DNA of 64,000 nucleotides. Source: Candidatus Aerophobetes bacterium Ae_b3b. Its GTDB lineage: Bacteria; Aerophobota; Aerophobia; Aerophobales; AE-B3A. The translations under genes and the position numbers were made by a program. The number at the start of each line of letters is the position of its first letter. The first letter of the stretch is position 1. The stretch covers positions 1-64,000 of the forward strand of contig NJBP01000004.1 in the NCBI GenBank assembly GCA_005223085.1. Direction: 5' to 3'. A model generated the notes under the pieces. That model was not told the origin of the DNA. It saw only the letters and a program-made list of their open reading frames with translations, and searched no databases. This document shows positions 1-10,131 of this stretch, piece after piece.

Positions 1-15
1 AAATTAGGAGCTACT

Positions 16-348
16 ATGCAGAAACAAACATCTAGACAACGTACTTTTATCTTACTTTCCTTAGCTCACACTGCCAGTGGTTTGTGCTGGATAGTACCTC
101 TTCTTTTGCCTCTCATCAGAGAGGAACATTTTCAGGTGGATTTAGCTGACCGTAATCCAAGAAGTGTCTGGGAACGATTGGGATCCAAAACTCTCCTGGA
201 AAAAGCCAGGGAGAGAGTTAAGAAAATTCTCAACGAGTATTGTCCGCCACCTCTTGACAAGGATACTCAAAGAGACCTAGAAAAAGCAGTTAGAGAGATA
301 TATGAACGGGAGGGTGTGCCCTACACACCTATCCCTACTGAGTGGTAA
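16..348 (+). pseudogene. Chimeric remnant: MFS transporter start fused to MttB-type methyltransferase end
   Basis: This 110-codon open frame joins pieces of two unrelated genes. Residues 1 to about 39 read like the start of a major facilitator transporter: a polar N-terminus, then a hydrophobic helix ending in PLLLPLI. From about residue 40 (near base 133) the frame continues as the C-terminal tail of a trimethylamine methyltransferase (MttB family), recognisable by VDLADRNPRSVWERLG and the closing PPPLDKDTQRDLEK. MttB proteins are near 490 residues, so most of that gene is missing. The simplest reading is a deletion with one endpoint in each gene that happened to keep frame. Function is unlikely. 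Bases 349-585 hold no convincing gene; the codons just after the stop weakly resemble the helical start of a corrinoid protein, the usual MttB partner. Confidence 0.7.
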
Positions 349-585
349 TATGGACATAACCAGGGAAATGCGCCTCAGGTACAGAATCTTGTTCAAAAGG
401 GAGTTGAGGAGGCAAAAAACCTTCTAGGGCTTTAATGGTTGCAGAAGTGAGATGTATCTTATCCCTAAGGAGGAAAAAAACTAAATAGTGAGGGAGATTG
501 CCATCGTGCCTGATATAGAAGGGAAGATATCCTTGGCTGACCACATGTTTTTTAAGGAAATCGGACATTCTGGAGGTTTATAAGG

Positions 586-1263
586 ATGAAAACTGAATAT
601 TCAGTCTCTCTTTGGTCGGCAGATCTGACGAATTTGGGCAAGGCCGTGAAAGATCTGGAAGGATACGCTGATTATTTTCATTTTGATGTGGCTGATGGAC
701 ACTTTGCACCGACCCTTTTATTTTTCCCCGATCTGGTAAGAAACCTGAGACCTTTAACCGATGTTCCTTTCGAGGTTCACTTAATAGTTGAAAGTCCTGA
801 GCGGTACATTGACTGTTTTGCCGAAGCCGGGGCTAATATAATCTCAGTCTATCCTGAAGCTTGTAAAAATCTAACTCGTACTCTACTTGAAATTAAAGAA
901 AGAAATATAAAAGTTTCTCTTTCTCTCGCTCCCAGGACTTCTATATCCATTCTTAAATCAGTAGCTGATATGCTCGACTTCGTAGTAATAATGGGTACAG
1001 ATGTTGGGGTAAAAGGTCGCTCCTTGTTACCTTCTACTTACCAGAGAATAGCAGAGGTCAAAAAGATTTTAGAAGGCCTAAGAATGAAGAATGTAAAAAT
1101 TGAAGTGGACGGAGGCATAAGAAAAGAAACAGTTCCTCTTTTGATTAGAGCTGGTGCCAATATCCTGGTGCCAGGATCACTGGTCTTCAAGGATAATTAC
1201 TCACAAATTTTCTCTTGGCTTAGGCAACTAGATGAAAATCTACCAGATCTTAATATACCTTGA
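586..1263 (+). CDS. Ribulose-phosphate 3-epimerase family protein, divergent paralogue
   Basis: A 225-residue TIM-barrel protein of the pentulose-phosphate 3-epimerase family, which interconverts ribulose 5-phosphate and xylulose 5-phosphate or related ketose phosphates in the cytoplasm. The four metal ligands of the family are visible: H32 and D34 in FHFDVADGHF, H65 in FEVHL, and the Asp of IEVDGG near residue 176. The phosphate and lid loop differs from the usual NPGFGGQ form and reads DVGVKGR, so the substrate may not be ribulose 5-phosphate. A second, canonical epimerase lies at 56338-57015, which supports a specialised role here. A GGAGG ribosome site sits about 11 bases before the ATG. 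Neighbours are a methyltransferase remnant and a UroD-like gene, which do not define a pathway. Confidence 0.85.
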   Translation: MKTEYSVSLWSADLTNLGKAVKDLEGYADYFHFDVADGHFAPTLLFFPDLVRNLRPLTDVPFEVHLIVESPERYIDCFAEAGANIISVYPEACKNLTRTLLEIKERNIKVSLSLAPRTSISILKSVADMLDFVVIMGTDVGVKGRSLLPSTYQRIAEVKKILEGLRMKNVKIEVDGGIRKETVPLLIRAGANILVPGSLVFKDNYSQIFSWLRQLDENLPDLNIP

Positions 1264-1386
1264 AAGCTTTGAATTCTATCCCAAATTACTACTTCAAATA
1301 ATCGGATCTCCCAGAGAAGATAACAGAAATTTAAAGAGTTAGCTATAATAAGAGCCTAGGTCTAAAATAGAAGGGAAAAAGGAAGG

Positions 1387-2562
1387 ATGAAGATGGATGT
1401 TATAAGCAAACTAACCCAAAAAATTGACCAGTTAGTTGAATCATCTCGTAATCAAAAGATTCAAAGATTCTGGCAACATCAGGAATATACCGCCAAGGAC
1501 CATTGGCGGGGAATACCCCATTCAAGCAAGGACGTGAATATAATTCCTTTCACCGTAGAGCCGGAGATCCCCATGTGGGCTAACATCTTGAATTTTAGCG
1601 TCAAGAAATTCTATACCAACCCCAGGTGCTATCTGCAAAATACCCTGAGAATGGTGATTTATCGCTTTGAAGAGTTTCAAGATTTTACTCTGGTTGAGAA
1701 AAATATTCCCATCTGGCTGGGGGCTCCTTTTGAATCCAGCTTATTTGGCAGTAAGCCTATATTTGTGGAGGGTGAAAGCCCCTGGATAGATAGAGAGCCT
1801 TTAATAAAACGTTATCAGGATCTGGATCGGTTAGAATCTCCCGATTTTCACGAAAGTGGCCTCATGCCCTTAGCTCACCGGATGTACCATGAAATTGGTG
1901 AGTTAATGGGGGATGAATATACCGTTGTTTTCCCGGAATGGAGAATGGGACCTCTGGGGGTGGGTTGTGCCCTGAGGGGAATGCAAAATTTACTCCTCGA
2001 TGTCTTACTAAAACCAGAATTTGTTCACAAGTTGATGCGGTTTATCACCGATGCTCGAAAGAAGTGGGTAAAAGAGAGAGCTAAATTCCTGGGCCAAAAA
2101 GTAGGTAAAGCTGATCTGGATGATGATGAGGTAAACTCCCCCTCCCTTTCTCCACAGCAATACGAGGAATTTATTCTTCCTTACGAGCAAGAAATCTGCC
2201 AGTTTCACGGGGGAATAGGATACTGGCACAGTTGTGGGGATACCACTAAATTGCTTAATTCAATCAGAAAAATTTCCCAGATTGATATGTTCCATATCGG
2301 ACCCTGGACAGATCTGGAGCAAAGTAAAGAGGTTTTTGGTAAGGATACTGCTCTGGAAAAGTGCCTGATGCCGACCGCTGATGTTCAGCTGGCCTCGCAA
2401 AGCAAAATGGAGGCTAAACTAAATGAAATAAGAGGTATCCTGGATGGAACTTCGTATACCGTAAGAGCAGATGGACTGCAGGTCATAAATTCAGTGGAAG
2501 AAGATATAATGGTGATTAAAAAATGGACCAAGCTGGCCTGTAGAAAATTAAGGATTGAATAG
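1387..2562 (+). CDS. UroD/MtaA-like (uroporphyrinogen decarboxylase superfamily) protein
   Basis: A 391-residue protein of the UroD superfamily. In anaerobes many members are not haem enzymes but zinc-dependent methyltransferases (MtaA or MtbA type) that move methyl groups to or from corrinoid proteins or thiols. The C-terminal half carries YWHSCGDTTKLL, the H-x-C-G signature that provides zinc ligands in the MtaA branch, followed by the barrel strand DMFHIGPW. A further Cys in EKCLMP could complete the site. No haem biosynthesis gene lies nearby, whereas an MttB fragment lies upstream and MetVF and GcvH downstream, so a one-carbon role is more likely than porphyrin synthesis. The start chosen follows AGGAAGG; a second ATG two codons later is equally placed. 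The exact methyl donor and acceptor cannot be told. Confidence 0.75.
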   Translation: MKMDVISKLTQKIDQLVESSRNQKIQRFWQHQEYTAKDHWRGIPHSSKDVNIIPFTVEPEIPMWANILNFSVKKFYTNPRCYLQNTLRMVIYRFEEFQDFTLVEKNIPIWLGAPFESSLFGSKPIFVEGESPWIDREPLIKRYQDLDRLESPDFHESGLMPLAHRMYHEIGELMGDEYTVVFPEWRMGPLGVGCALRGMQNLLLDVLLKPEFVHKLMRFITDARKKWVKERAKFLGQKVGKADLDDDEVNSPSLSPQQYEEFILPYEQEICQFHGGIGYWHSCGDTTKLLNSIRKISQIDMFHIGPWTDLEQSKEVFGKDTALEKCLMPTADVQLASQSKMEAKLNEIRGILDGTSYTVRADGLQVINSVEEDIMVIKKWTKLACRKLRIE

Positions 2563-2585
2563 CACCGTTGCTTTTTCCACCTGAG

Positions 2586-2614
2586 TTGACAAGATATTTT
2601 AGATTACGTAATTA
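2586..2614 (+). promoter_or_regulatory. Possible promoter before the aminotransferase gene
   Basis: TTGACA at 2586-2591 and TAATTA at 2609-2614 are separated by 17 bases. The -35 box is perfect and the -10 box mediocre. It lies about 200 bases before the gene at 2817. A second weak candidate (TTGAAT, 18 bases, GATAAT) lies directly upstream of the AGGAGG ribosome site. I see nothing else recognisable between 2563 and 2816. Confidence 0.3.
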
Positions 2615-2816
2615 GTTTAACCTTTTCGGGAAAAGTTCTCATAAAAGCGATGGCGTCTTCTCCCTTTAGAGGGGAATGGGCTATTGGCGCAGTTTGGATG
2701 CTTCCGTGTAATCTTGGTGAAAATAGAGGATAATAGATTCTTTTAGCAGAAACATTGGCTGAGGCATGAAATTTGAATTAGAAAAACTGAAAATAAGATA
2801 ATATCAGGAGGTAGAA

Positions 2817-3755
2817 ATGTTAGAGAAGAAAAGGGGAAAGGAACGGATAGTTTATTTAGACGGGAGATTTGTTCCAGAAAGTCAGGCAAAAATCTCCATA
2901 TTTGATACGGCTTTCCATAATGCTTACATGGTTCATGAGGCAATCAGGACTTTCAATGGAAAGCTATTTAAACTTGAAGAGCATACAGCTCGTCTCTTTC
3001 GGTCATTGCGATGTGCCAGGATAGATGCCGCTATGGGCCCAAGTGAGATGAAGAAGATATCCTTGGAGGTTCTGGAGGCTAATCAACATTTACTTGGGGA
3101 AAATGATGACTACTGGATTTACCAGCATGTTTCAGCGGGAGTTGTACCTCAGTTTAGATACGAGGATCGGACCTACAAGGATTCCACGGTTATCATATAC
3201 TGCTGGATGCTCCCTTTTAAAGCCTATGCCAGATATTATGAAGTAGGCGCCCATGCTATTACTCCCTGGGTTAGACGGATTTCTCCTCAGTGTGTTGATC
3301 CTAAGATAAAAACTTGCAGTCGGATGGATCTAAACTTAGGTACTAGAGAGGCAAAACTGATAGATCCGGACGGATACTGTCTCCTACTTGATGAGCAGAC
3401 TAACGTAGCTGAAGGTGACGGATATAATTTTTTCATAGTAAGTAAAGGGGTATTGCGAACTCCAAGTCTTCGTAACGTTCTCGGTGGAATAAGTCGAGAA
3501 ACGGTAATGGAGTTAGCTAAAGAAATGAAAATTTGTGTGGAAGAAACGGATATACAAACATACGATGTTTATAATGCTGATGAAGCTTTTTTCACCGCTA
3601 CTAGCTACTGCATTTTACCAGTTACAAAATTTAACGGTATCCAGATTGGTCAAGGCAAACCTGGGCTATTAACTAAACGTTTGTTAGAAGCTTGGAGTAA
3701 TAAAGTAGGCATCAATATAGTCAAACAGACATTGAGTCACCTGGAGGAAAAATAA
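2817..3755 (+). CDS. Class IV aminotransferase (branched-chain / D-amino-acid aminotransferase family)
   Basis: A 312-residue PLP enzyme of fold type IV, the family of IlvE, D-alanine aminotransferase and aminodeoxychorismate lyase. The N-terminal YLDGRFVPESQAKISIFD and the HNAYMVHEAIRTFNGKLF block match the family start. The PLP lysine is expected in KTCSRMDLNLGTREAKL, near residue 162, and the cofactor-binding glutamate in NVAEGDGYNFFIV. IlvE proteins usually read TEGSGSNIF here, so substrate preference may differ. The gene follows a clear AGGAGG site and is followed after three bases by a truncated amine dehydrogenase, suggesting the two once formed an operon for amino-acid interconversion. 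Branched-chain amino acids are the default substrate guess, not shown. Confidence 0.82.
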   Translation: MLEKKRGKERIVYLDGRFVPESQAKISIFDTAFHNAYMVHEAIRTFNGKLFKLEEHTARLFRSLRCARIDAAMGPSEMKKISLEVLEANQHLLGENDDYWIYQHVSAGVVPQFRYEDRTYKDSTVIIYCWMLPFKAYARYYEVGAHAITPWVRRISPQCVDPKIKTCSRMDLNLGTREAKLIDPDGYCLLLDEQTNVAEGDGYNFFIVSKGVLRTPSLRNVLGGISRETVMELAKEMKICVEETDIQTYDVYNADEAFFTATSYCILPVTKFNGIQIGQGKPGLLTKRLLEAWSNKVGINIVKQTLSHLEEK

Positions 3756-3758
3756 TCT

Positions 3759-4526
3759 TTGATGTTTTTCCCCTATATTCGTAATCCTCGTCTCTCTCAG
3801 CAGTTGGATAATTTAGCCAAGGAGCACAGTGTAACTGTGTTAGCTACGGGAGTAAACCCTGGTTTTGCAATGGACACACTCCCGCTTTTTCTTACAGGTG
3901 TTTGTCAGAAGGTGAAAAGTATTCACATAGAAAGAGTGGTTGATGCATCTACCCGACGCTTACCTCTACAAACGAAAATCGGAGTAGCGCTTACACCAGA
4001 AAAGTTCCAGGAAGGCGTTAAGAAGAAAAGAATTAGCCATGTTGGTTTGGCTGAATCGTTGGCCTATCTTGCCTGGAACTTAGGCTGGCAATTGGATAAT
4101 GTAGAGGAGACTATAGATCCTGTCCTAGCAGGGAAAGATATATCAACTCAGTACTTTACCATTAAGAAAAATCAAGTTGTGGGGATAAAACAAATTGTCC
4201 GAGGTATCGACAAAGACAGGAATAAACTAATTCGTCTGGACCTACAAATGTACGTAGGTGCCAGGGATCCCCATGATTTAATATTAATTAAAGGAGAACC
4301 TGATCTTAGGGTGCGTATTAAAGGAGGAATCGCAGGCGATATAGCTACGGCAGCAATCCTGGCAAATTCCATTCCTCTAGTAATGAAGAAGCAAGCTGGA
4401 TTGATAACTACGAAAGACTTGCCTCTCCTTAAATTACCGGCCACCTGCTCCCGAGGCTACTATTCCGTTGCCTCTAACTTAACGAGTGGTACTATTAATG
4501 GGGGCAGGTCAGCTAAGATGTGTTAA
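3759..4526 (+). pseudogene. N-terminally truncated 2,4-diaminopentanoate dehydrogenase-type protein
   Basis: The 255-residue frame matches the C-terminal domain of the dihydrodipicolinate-reductase-like amine dehydrogenases typified by 2,4-diaminopentanoate dehydrogenase of ornithine fermentation. The substrate-domain block TVLATGVNPGFAMDTLPL starts near residue 26, and ISHVGLAESLAYLAWNLGW and GGIAGDIATAAILANSIPLV follow in family order. Intact members run to about 340 residues and begin with a Rossmann NAD(P)-binding domain. That domain of roughly 90-100 residues, including the glycine-rich loop, is absent. There is no good ribosome site before the first ATG, and only three bases separate it from the aminotransferase stop. 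A deletion removing the 5' part fits best. It cannot bind nucleotide as it stands. Confidence 0.75.
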
Positions 4527-4640
4527 CTAAAATTATTATTTGGCCACACTGGAGAATTCTCAAATTGACATCTGTTTCGCACCTGTTACAATGAATAGAA
4601 ACAACGAGCATAGGAACAAGGATCGGATCAGCTATGGTAA

Positions 4641-4671
4641 ACCCCGTTAGAGACAAAATCTCTAACGGGGT
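4641..4671. other. Perfect 13-bp hairpin in intergenic region
   Basis: ACCCCGTTAGAGA (4641-4653) pairs perfectly with 4659-4671 around a 5-base loop. It lies between the truncated dehydrogenase and MetVF. Neither side carries a run of T, so it is not a textbook intrinsic terminator, but it could end or stabilise transcripts from the upstream operon. No other element is recognised in 4527-4777. Confidence 0.6.
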
Positions 4672-4777
4672 AAAACAGATTGTAAGACCCACAGAGGAAA
4701 GATAAAGACTAAAAAACAAAAGGAAAGGGAAGCAAATTTCGGTGAGTCTTCCACCAGCCTAGAAAGGAGAGTCAAAG

Positions 4778-6433
4778 GTGATAATTACCCAACAAAAACC
4801 ATTTGAAGAAATAATCGGTTTTTTAGAAAGGTCTAATGCAGTTTTCATCTGTGGATGCAGTGAGTGCGCTACTCTCTGCAAGACCGGGGGAGAGGAAGAA
4901 GTAAAGCAGATGAAAAAAAGATTGGAAGAGACGGGGAAAAAGGGTTCCGGCTGGGTAGTATTAGATCCTGCCTGTAATATCCTGGAGAATAAAAAACATT
5001 TTCGGGAAAATAAAGCCCAGCTCTCTAAGGCTGACTCTATCCTGGTACTTGCCTGTGGTAATGGAGTCCAGGCAGTGAGTGAGTCCATAGATAAAATAGT
5101 CTATCCAGGAGTAAATACCCTCTTCTTAGGCGATATTATCCGTTTTGGGCAATTTGAGGAAAGATGTCAGCTTTGCGGGGAGTGTCTTCTGGATAAAACC
5201 GGAGGAATCTGTCCCATTTCTCGTTGTTCCAAGAGTCTACTTAATGGGCCCTGCGGAGGCTCTGAAAACGGAAAATGTGAAATTGATCCCGATATTGATT
5301 GTGCCTGGCAACTGATAATCGATCGCTTAAGTAAACAGGAGCAGATCGACAGATTAAAAGAGATAATTCCAGCTAAGGATTGGTCAACCTCCAGAGACGG
5401 AGGGCCAAGAAAACTTAATATACGTGAACCACACCACAAAAAGGCGGCTACTTCGAAAGAAAAGAAGACCGAAGAAGCTAAAACTCCGGTTTCCTCAGTA
5501 AAGGCCAATAGTAATCTAAGAAGAATACTAGACGGTGGTGAGTTCGCCGTGACTGGGGAACTCGGACCTCCCAAAGGAGCAGATGCCGAGGTAATTAAGA
5601 AAAAGGCTCTCTATTTTAAAGATTCTGTAGATGCAGTAAACATCACTGATAACCAAACAGCCATTGTCCGAATGTCCAGTATAGCCGCTGGTGTTATCCT
5701 TAGCCAGATGGATATAGAACCTGTCGTTCAAATGGTCTGCCGGGATAGAAACAGACTAGCTATCCAGAGCGACATCTTAGGAGCAGCAGCTCTGGGAATT
5801 AGAAATGTTCTTTGTCTTTCTGGAGACCATCAGAAATTTGGTAACCATCCCCAGGCAAAAAATGTCTATGACCTTGATGCTATTGGGCTCATTCAGGTTT
5901 TAAAAAGCATGCGGGATGAGAAAAAATTCCTCAGTGGTGATAGTTTAACCGTCTCACCTCAGCTTTACATCGGAGCAGTGGAAAATCCTTACGCAGATCC
6001 CTACGAGTTTAGAGCCATAAGATTAGCTAAAAAAATTGAAGCTGGCTGCGATTTTATTCAAACTCAAGGAGTCTTTAATGTGAAAAAATTTAGGGACTGG
6101 ATGAAAATCGTAAGGGACAGTGGTTTAGACGGGAAAGTTCATATTTTAGCCGGTGTGATTCCCATAAAATCTGCCGGAATGGCCCGCTATATGAGAGATT
6201 ATGTATCCGGAGTTAGCCTCCCTGATGAAATTGTAAGCAGAATGGAGGATGCCAAAGATCCAAAAGAGGAGGGTACCCGGATATGTGTGGAGATTATTGA
6301 ACAATTAAAGGAAATCGAAGGCATTCACGGGATACATATCATGGCTGTCGCCTGGGAAAACATTATCCCGGTGATGGTAAAACAAGTAAAGCTATGGCCC
6401 CGCCCTAAAATTGAAAATATCAGAGCAAGCTAA
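4778..6433 (+). CDS. metF: Fused MetV-MetF methylenetetrahydrofolate reductase
   Basis: A 551-residue protein with two parts. Residues 1 to about 200 are the MetV-type zinc/iron-sulfur module: CGCSECATLC at 26-35, then RCQLCGECLLD, GICPISRCSKSLLNGPCGG and GKCEI. A charged linker of about 50 residues rich in Lys, Glu and Ser follows. Residues from about 247 to the end are MetF, the FAD barrel that reduces methylene- to methyl-tetrahydrofolate (AVTGELGPPKGAD, CLSGDHQKFGNHP, GCDFIQTQGVFNVKKF). In acetogens MetV and MetF are often separate subunits of the ferredoxin- or NADH-linked enzyme of the Wood-Ljungdahl methyl branch. The start is GTG at 4778 after AGAAAGGAGA. Sixty bases further on lies GcvH, so the pair may link folate one-carbon units with glycine cleavage. 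Confidence 0.9.
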   Translation: MIITQQKPFEEIIGFLERSNAVFICGCSECATLCKTGGEEEVKQMKKRLEETGKKGSGWVVLDPACNILENKKHFRENKAQLSKADSILVLACGNGVQAVSESIDKIVYPGVNTLFLGDIIRFGQFEERCQLCGECLLDKTGGICPISRCSKSLLNGPCGGSENGKCEIDPDIDCAWQLIIDRLSKQEQIDRLKEIIPAKDWSTSRDGGPRKLNIREPHHKKAATSKEKKTEEAKTPVSSVKANSNLRRILDGGEFAVTGELGPPKGADAEVIKKKALYFKDSVDAVNITDNQTAIVRMSSIAAGVILSQMDIEPVVQMVCRDRNRLAIQSDILGAAALGIRNVLCLSGDHQKFGNHPQAKNVYDLDAIGLIQVLKSMRDEKKFLSGDSLTVSPQLYIGAVENPYADPYEFRAIRLAKKIEAGCDFIQTQGVFNVKKFRDWMKIVRDSGLDGKVHILAGVIPIKSAGMARYMRDYVSGVSLPDEIVSRMEDAKDPKEEGTRICVEIIEQLKEIEGIHGIHIMAVAWENIIPVMVKQVKLWPRPKIENIRAS

Positions 6434-6514
6434 GATATTAATGGCAGAAAGGCGAGTTCAACCCCAAGAGTTAATATCCAGAACAAAATCTTTATGGAGA
6501 AAGGAGTGAGATCA

Positions 6515-6892
6515 GTGTATCCAGAAAATCTAAAATACTTGGATACTCACCAATGGATTAAGGTGGAAGCGACCATTGGTAAGGTCGGAATTAGCTGGTA
6601 CGGACAAGAACAGCTTGGTGAAATTTTGTTGGTTGAGCTACCCAAGGTCGGCGAGGAGATAACGCACAAGAAAACATTTGCTACACTTGAGTCGTCCAAA
6701 ACAGCCTTCGAAGTTCCTTCACCGGTAAGTGGGAAAGTGATAGAAATCAATACTCAGCTTGAGGAGGACCCTTCCTTGATTAACAAAGATCCTTACGGAC
6801 GCGGTTGGATGATAAAGCTCGAAATCTCCCATCCGCAAGAAATCGATTCTTTGCTCAACGCACAGGAATATAAAAAGTTAGTGGAACAATAG
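6515..6892 (+). CDS. gcvH: Glycine cleavage system H protein
   Basis: Lipoyl carrier protein of the glycine cleavage system, which shuttles the aminomethyl group between the P, T and L proteins. The sequence YPENLKYLDTHQWIKVE opens the domain, and the lipoylation site is the Lys in LESSKTAFEVPSPVSG. The closing block NKDPYGRGWMIKLE is typical. A longer frame begins with ATG at 6494, but AAGGAG at 6501-6506 lies inside it and is well spaced for GTG at 6515, giving about 125 residues, the usual length. No gcvP, gcvT or lpd lies in the window, so the other subunits must be elsewhere, or H serves another role such as a lipoate donor. Confidence 0.9.
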   Translation: MYPENLKYLDTHQWIKVEATIGKVGISWYGQEQLGEILLVELPKVGEEITHKKTFATLESSKTAFEVPSPVSGKVIEINTQLEEDPSLINKDPYGRGWMIKLEISHPQEIDSLLNAQEYKKLVEQ

Positions 6893-7000
6893 ATTAGGAA
6901 AATTTATGAGTGTCGTAGTTGACTCGGAAAAAAAAGATAGAGCCTGTTATGTATTGAATATGGATCTCTTTATTCATTACCTTTCTCTTCGACTGCCAAA

Positions 7001-8014
7001 TTACCGTGATAGGTACTTCAAAGGATTCCGGGCTTTACCATTCTTAACTATGGCAAAGAAGAGATGGGGCCCGGTAGACCGCCCAGTATTGCCGCTCAAG
7101 CCTATTTTTTGACCCTGACGAACATACTGTCCTCTCTTCACCAGCACCCGGGAAAGATGAGCATAATAACTACGGGAATTATCACCGCCTCGGATAACCA
7201 CTAATTTTCCATATCCCTTGTTCCATCCCGTACCCCGATAGGTCACTACCACCCGACCACTGTGAGAAGCCCTTATCGGGGTCCCGGTATTCACAGCTAT
7301 ATCAATTCCCCGGTGATATTCCCTTCCTTTTTTACTAAAAGGGTTAGGCCTCCAGCCAAAACCCGAACTGATGCGTCCTCTCACAGGCCAGATAAAGGTG
7401 TAAAGTGGTTTTATAGCCGGGACGAAAATCTTTTGTCCTACCGGGATAAGGTGTGGGTTTTCAATCTGATTAATCTGCATAATTTCGTGCAAAGAGACAT
7501 CATAGGTTCTAGCAATACGGCTCAGAGTTTGGCCGCGGGGAACCTGATAGACAAAGCCATCCATATTGTAAATCTTTAATTTCTGACCGGGATGGATGGG
7601 CTGCGAGGGAGAAAGATTATTAGCATGTACCACGGTACTAAGGTGTAGACCATGCTCCCTAGCTATACCCCAAAGGGTAGCTCCCGGTTTTACCACGTGG
7701 GTCTTGACCTCAAGTAGATTTTTTTTCTGAGCTTCATTTAGGCTTTGATTGGAACCGGTATCTGTATTTTTCTTTTCTGCTCTCTCTCTTTGCGGTAAAC
7801 GCCGTTGGGTATCATCCGTAGATCCCAAATATCTTGTATCTTGGTTGCTGAGTGTGCTCGAATTCATTTGCCTATCAGCCGGATTTAATGATGGAGCTTG
7901 ACCCTGAGGATGTCTCACCAGTACTTTGAAAGCTACCAAGACCAGCACTAAAGAAAGAAATCCTATGAAGCAAATTTTGAATTTTCCTCTCAGCAAATTT
8001 TTTAGGCAACTCAT
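7001..8014 (-). CDS. LysM and M23 (LytM) domain envelope protein, zinc site altered
   Basis: A 337-residue protein with one N-terminal membrane segment (about residues 12-31), a low-complexity polar linker, two LysM domains (about 105-150 and 154-200) that bind peptidoglycan, and a C-terminal M23 domain (about 207-335). M23 enzymes are zinc endopeptidases that cut cell-wall cross-links. H234 and D238 (HRGID), H286 (YAHLS) and H317 (GPHLFF) are present, but the second His of the usual HLHFE motif, a zinc ligand, is Phe at 319, and the following Glu is Ala. That resembles the non-catalytic LytM factors that activate amidases (EnvC/NlpD type). It is transcribed away from cutA from a good promoter (8086-8114). 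Confidence 0.88.
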   Translation of the reverse strand: MSCLKNLLRGKFKICFIGFLSLVLVLVAFKVLVRHPQGQAPSLNPADRQMNSSTLSNQDTRYLGSTDDTQRRLPQRERAEKKNTDTGSNQSLNEAQKKNLLEVKTHVVKPGATLWGIAREHGLHLSTVVHANNLSPSQPIHPGQKLKIYNMDGFVYQVPRGQTLSRIARTYDVSLHEIMQINQIENPHLIPVGQKIFVPAIKPLYTFIWPVRGRISSGFGWRPNPFSKKGREYHRGIDIAVNTGTPIRASHSGRVVVTYRGTGWNKGYGKLVVIRGGDNSRSYYAHLSRVLVKRGQYVRQGQKIGLSGNTGRSTGPHLFFAIVKNGKARNPLKYLSR

Positions 8015-8085
8015 TATTTTCTCCTCCAGGAAATAAACTTCGATATTTGATTTCTCTAGCTTCCGTACCTGTAGGTTCCATTCTC

Positions 8086-8114
8086 AATATAACACAATGC
8101 TAATGAGTTGTCAA
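8086..8114 (-). promoter_or_regulatory. Sigma-70-type promoter for the LysM/M23 gene
   Basis: On the minus strand TTGACA (8114-8109) and TATATT (8091-8086) are separated by 17 bases, close to the ideal. Transcription would begin near 8079 and give a leader of about 65 bases before the ATG at 8014. Confidence 0.7.
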
Positions 8115-8166
8115 AAATGCGGAGGGAACCCAAAATTATAGGCTCTTTCGGCTACCGTCGTGCGTC

Positions 8167-8195
8167 TTGATTTATTCGTTTTTTCCTGATAAGAT
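8167..8195 (+). promoter_or_regulatory. Possible promoter for cutA
   Basis: TTGATT (8167-8172), a 17-base spacer and TAAGAT (8190-8195) lie about 60 bases before the cutA start. Both boxes are imperfect. Confidence 0.35.
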
Positions 8196-8537
8196 AATAG
8201 CGTCTGGACTCAAGATCACCCATGAGGTAGATTTATACATGAGGAGGCAAAAAATGACAGAATACATCCAGGTTTTAACCACTACAGAAAAAAGACAAGA
8301 TGCTGAAAAAATTGCCAAAACTTTAGTAGAGAAAAGGTTAGCTGCTTGCATCCAGATTATGGGCCCGATGCTGAGCACCTATTGGTGGAAAAATCATGTT
8401 GAGACCGCGGAAGAATGGTTATGCATCATCAAGAGTAAATTAAAGCTCTATGAAGAACTCGAAAAATCAATTCGGCAAATCCATCCCTATGAGGTGCCTG
8501 AGATATTAGCCATACCTGTTATTGTGGGCAGTAAAGA

Positions 8538-10054
<1,517 letters not shown>

Positions 10055-10131
10055 TTACCTATCACCCGCTGTGTCAACTCTGGACGACTTGTAGAGCCAG
10101 ATCCATAAAGGAAACTCAAAAAAAGGAATTC

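Noticed and set aside
335-568. Minus-strand frame of 77 codons between the MttB chimera and the epimerase
   Set aside because: No ribosome site, no family resemblance, and it runs against the flanking genes. The space is more likely decayed DNA.
1387-2562. Interpretation as haem-pathway HemE
   Set aside because: The HSCG zinc-type motif and the one-carbon context favour the MtaA-like branch, and no haem genes are adjacent.
6906-7112. Plus-strand frame of 68 codons after gcvH
   Set aside because: Two fifths of it or more overlaps the M23 gene antisense, and the remainder resembles no glycine cleavage protein.
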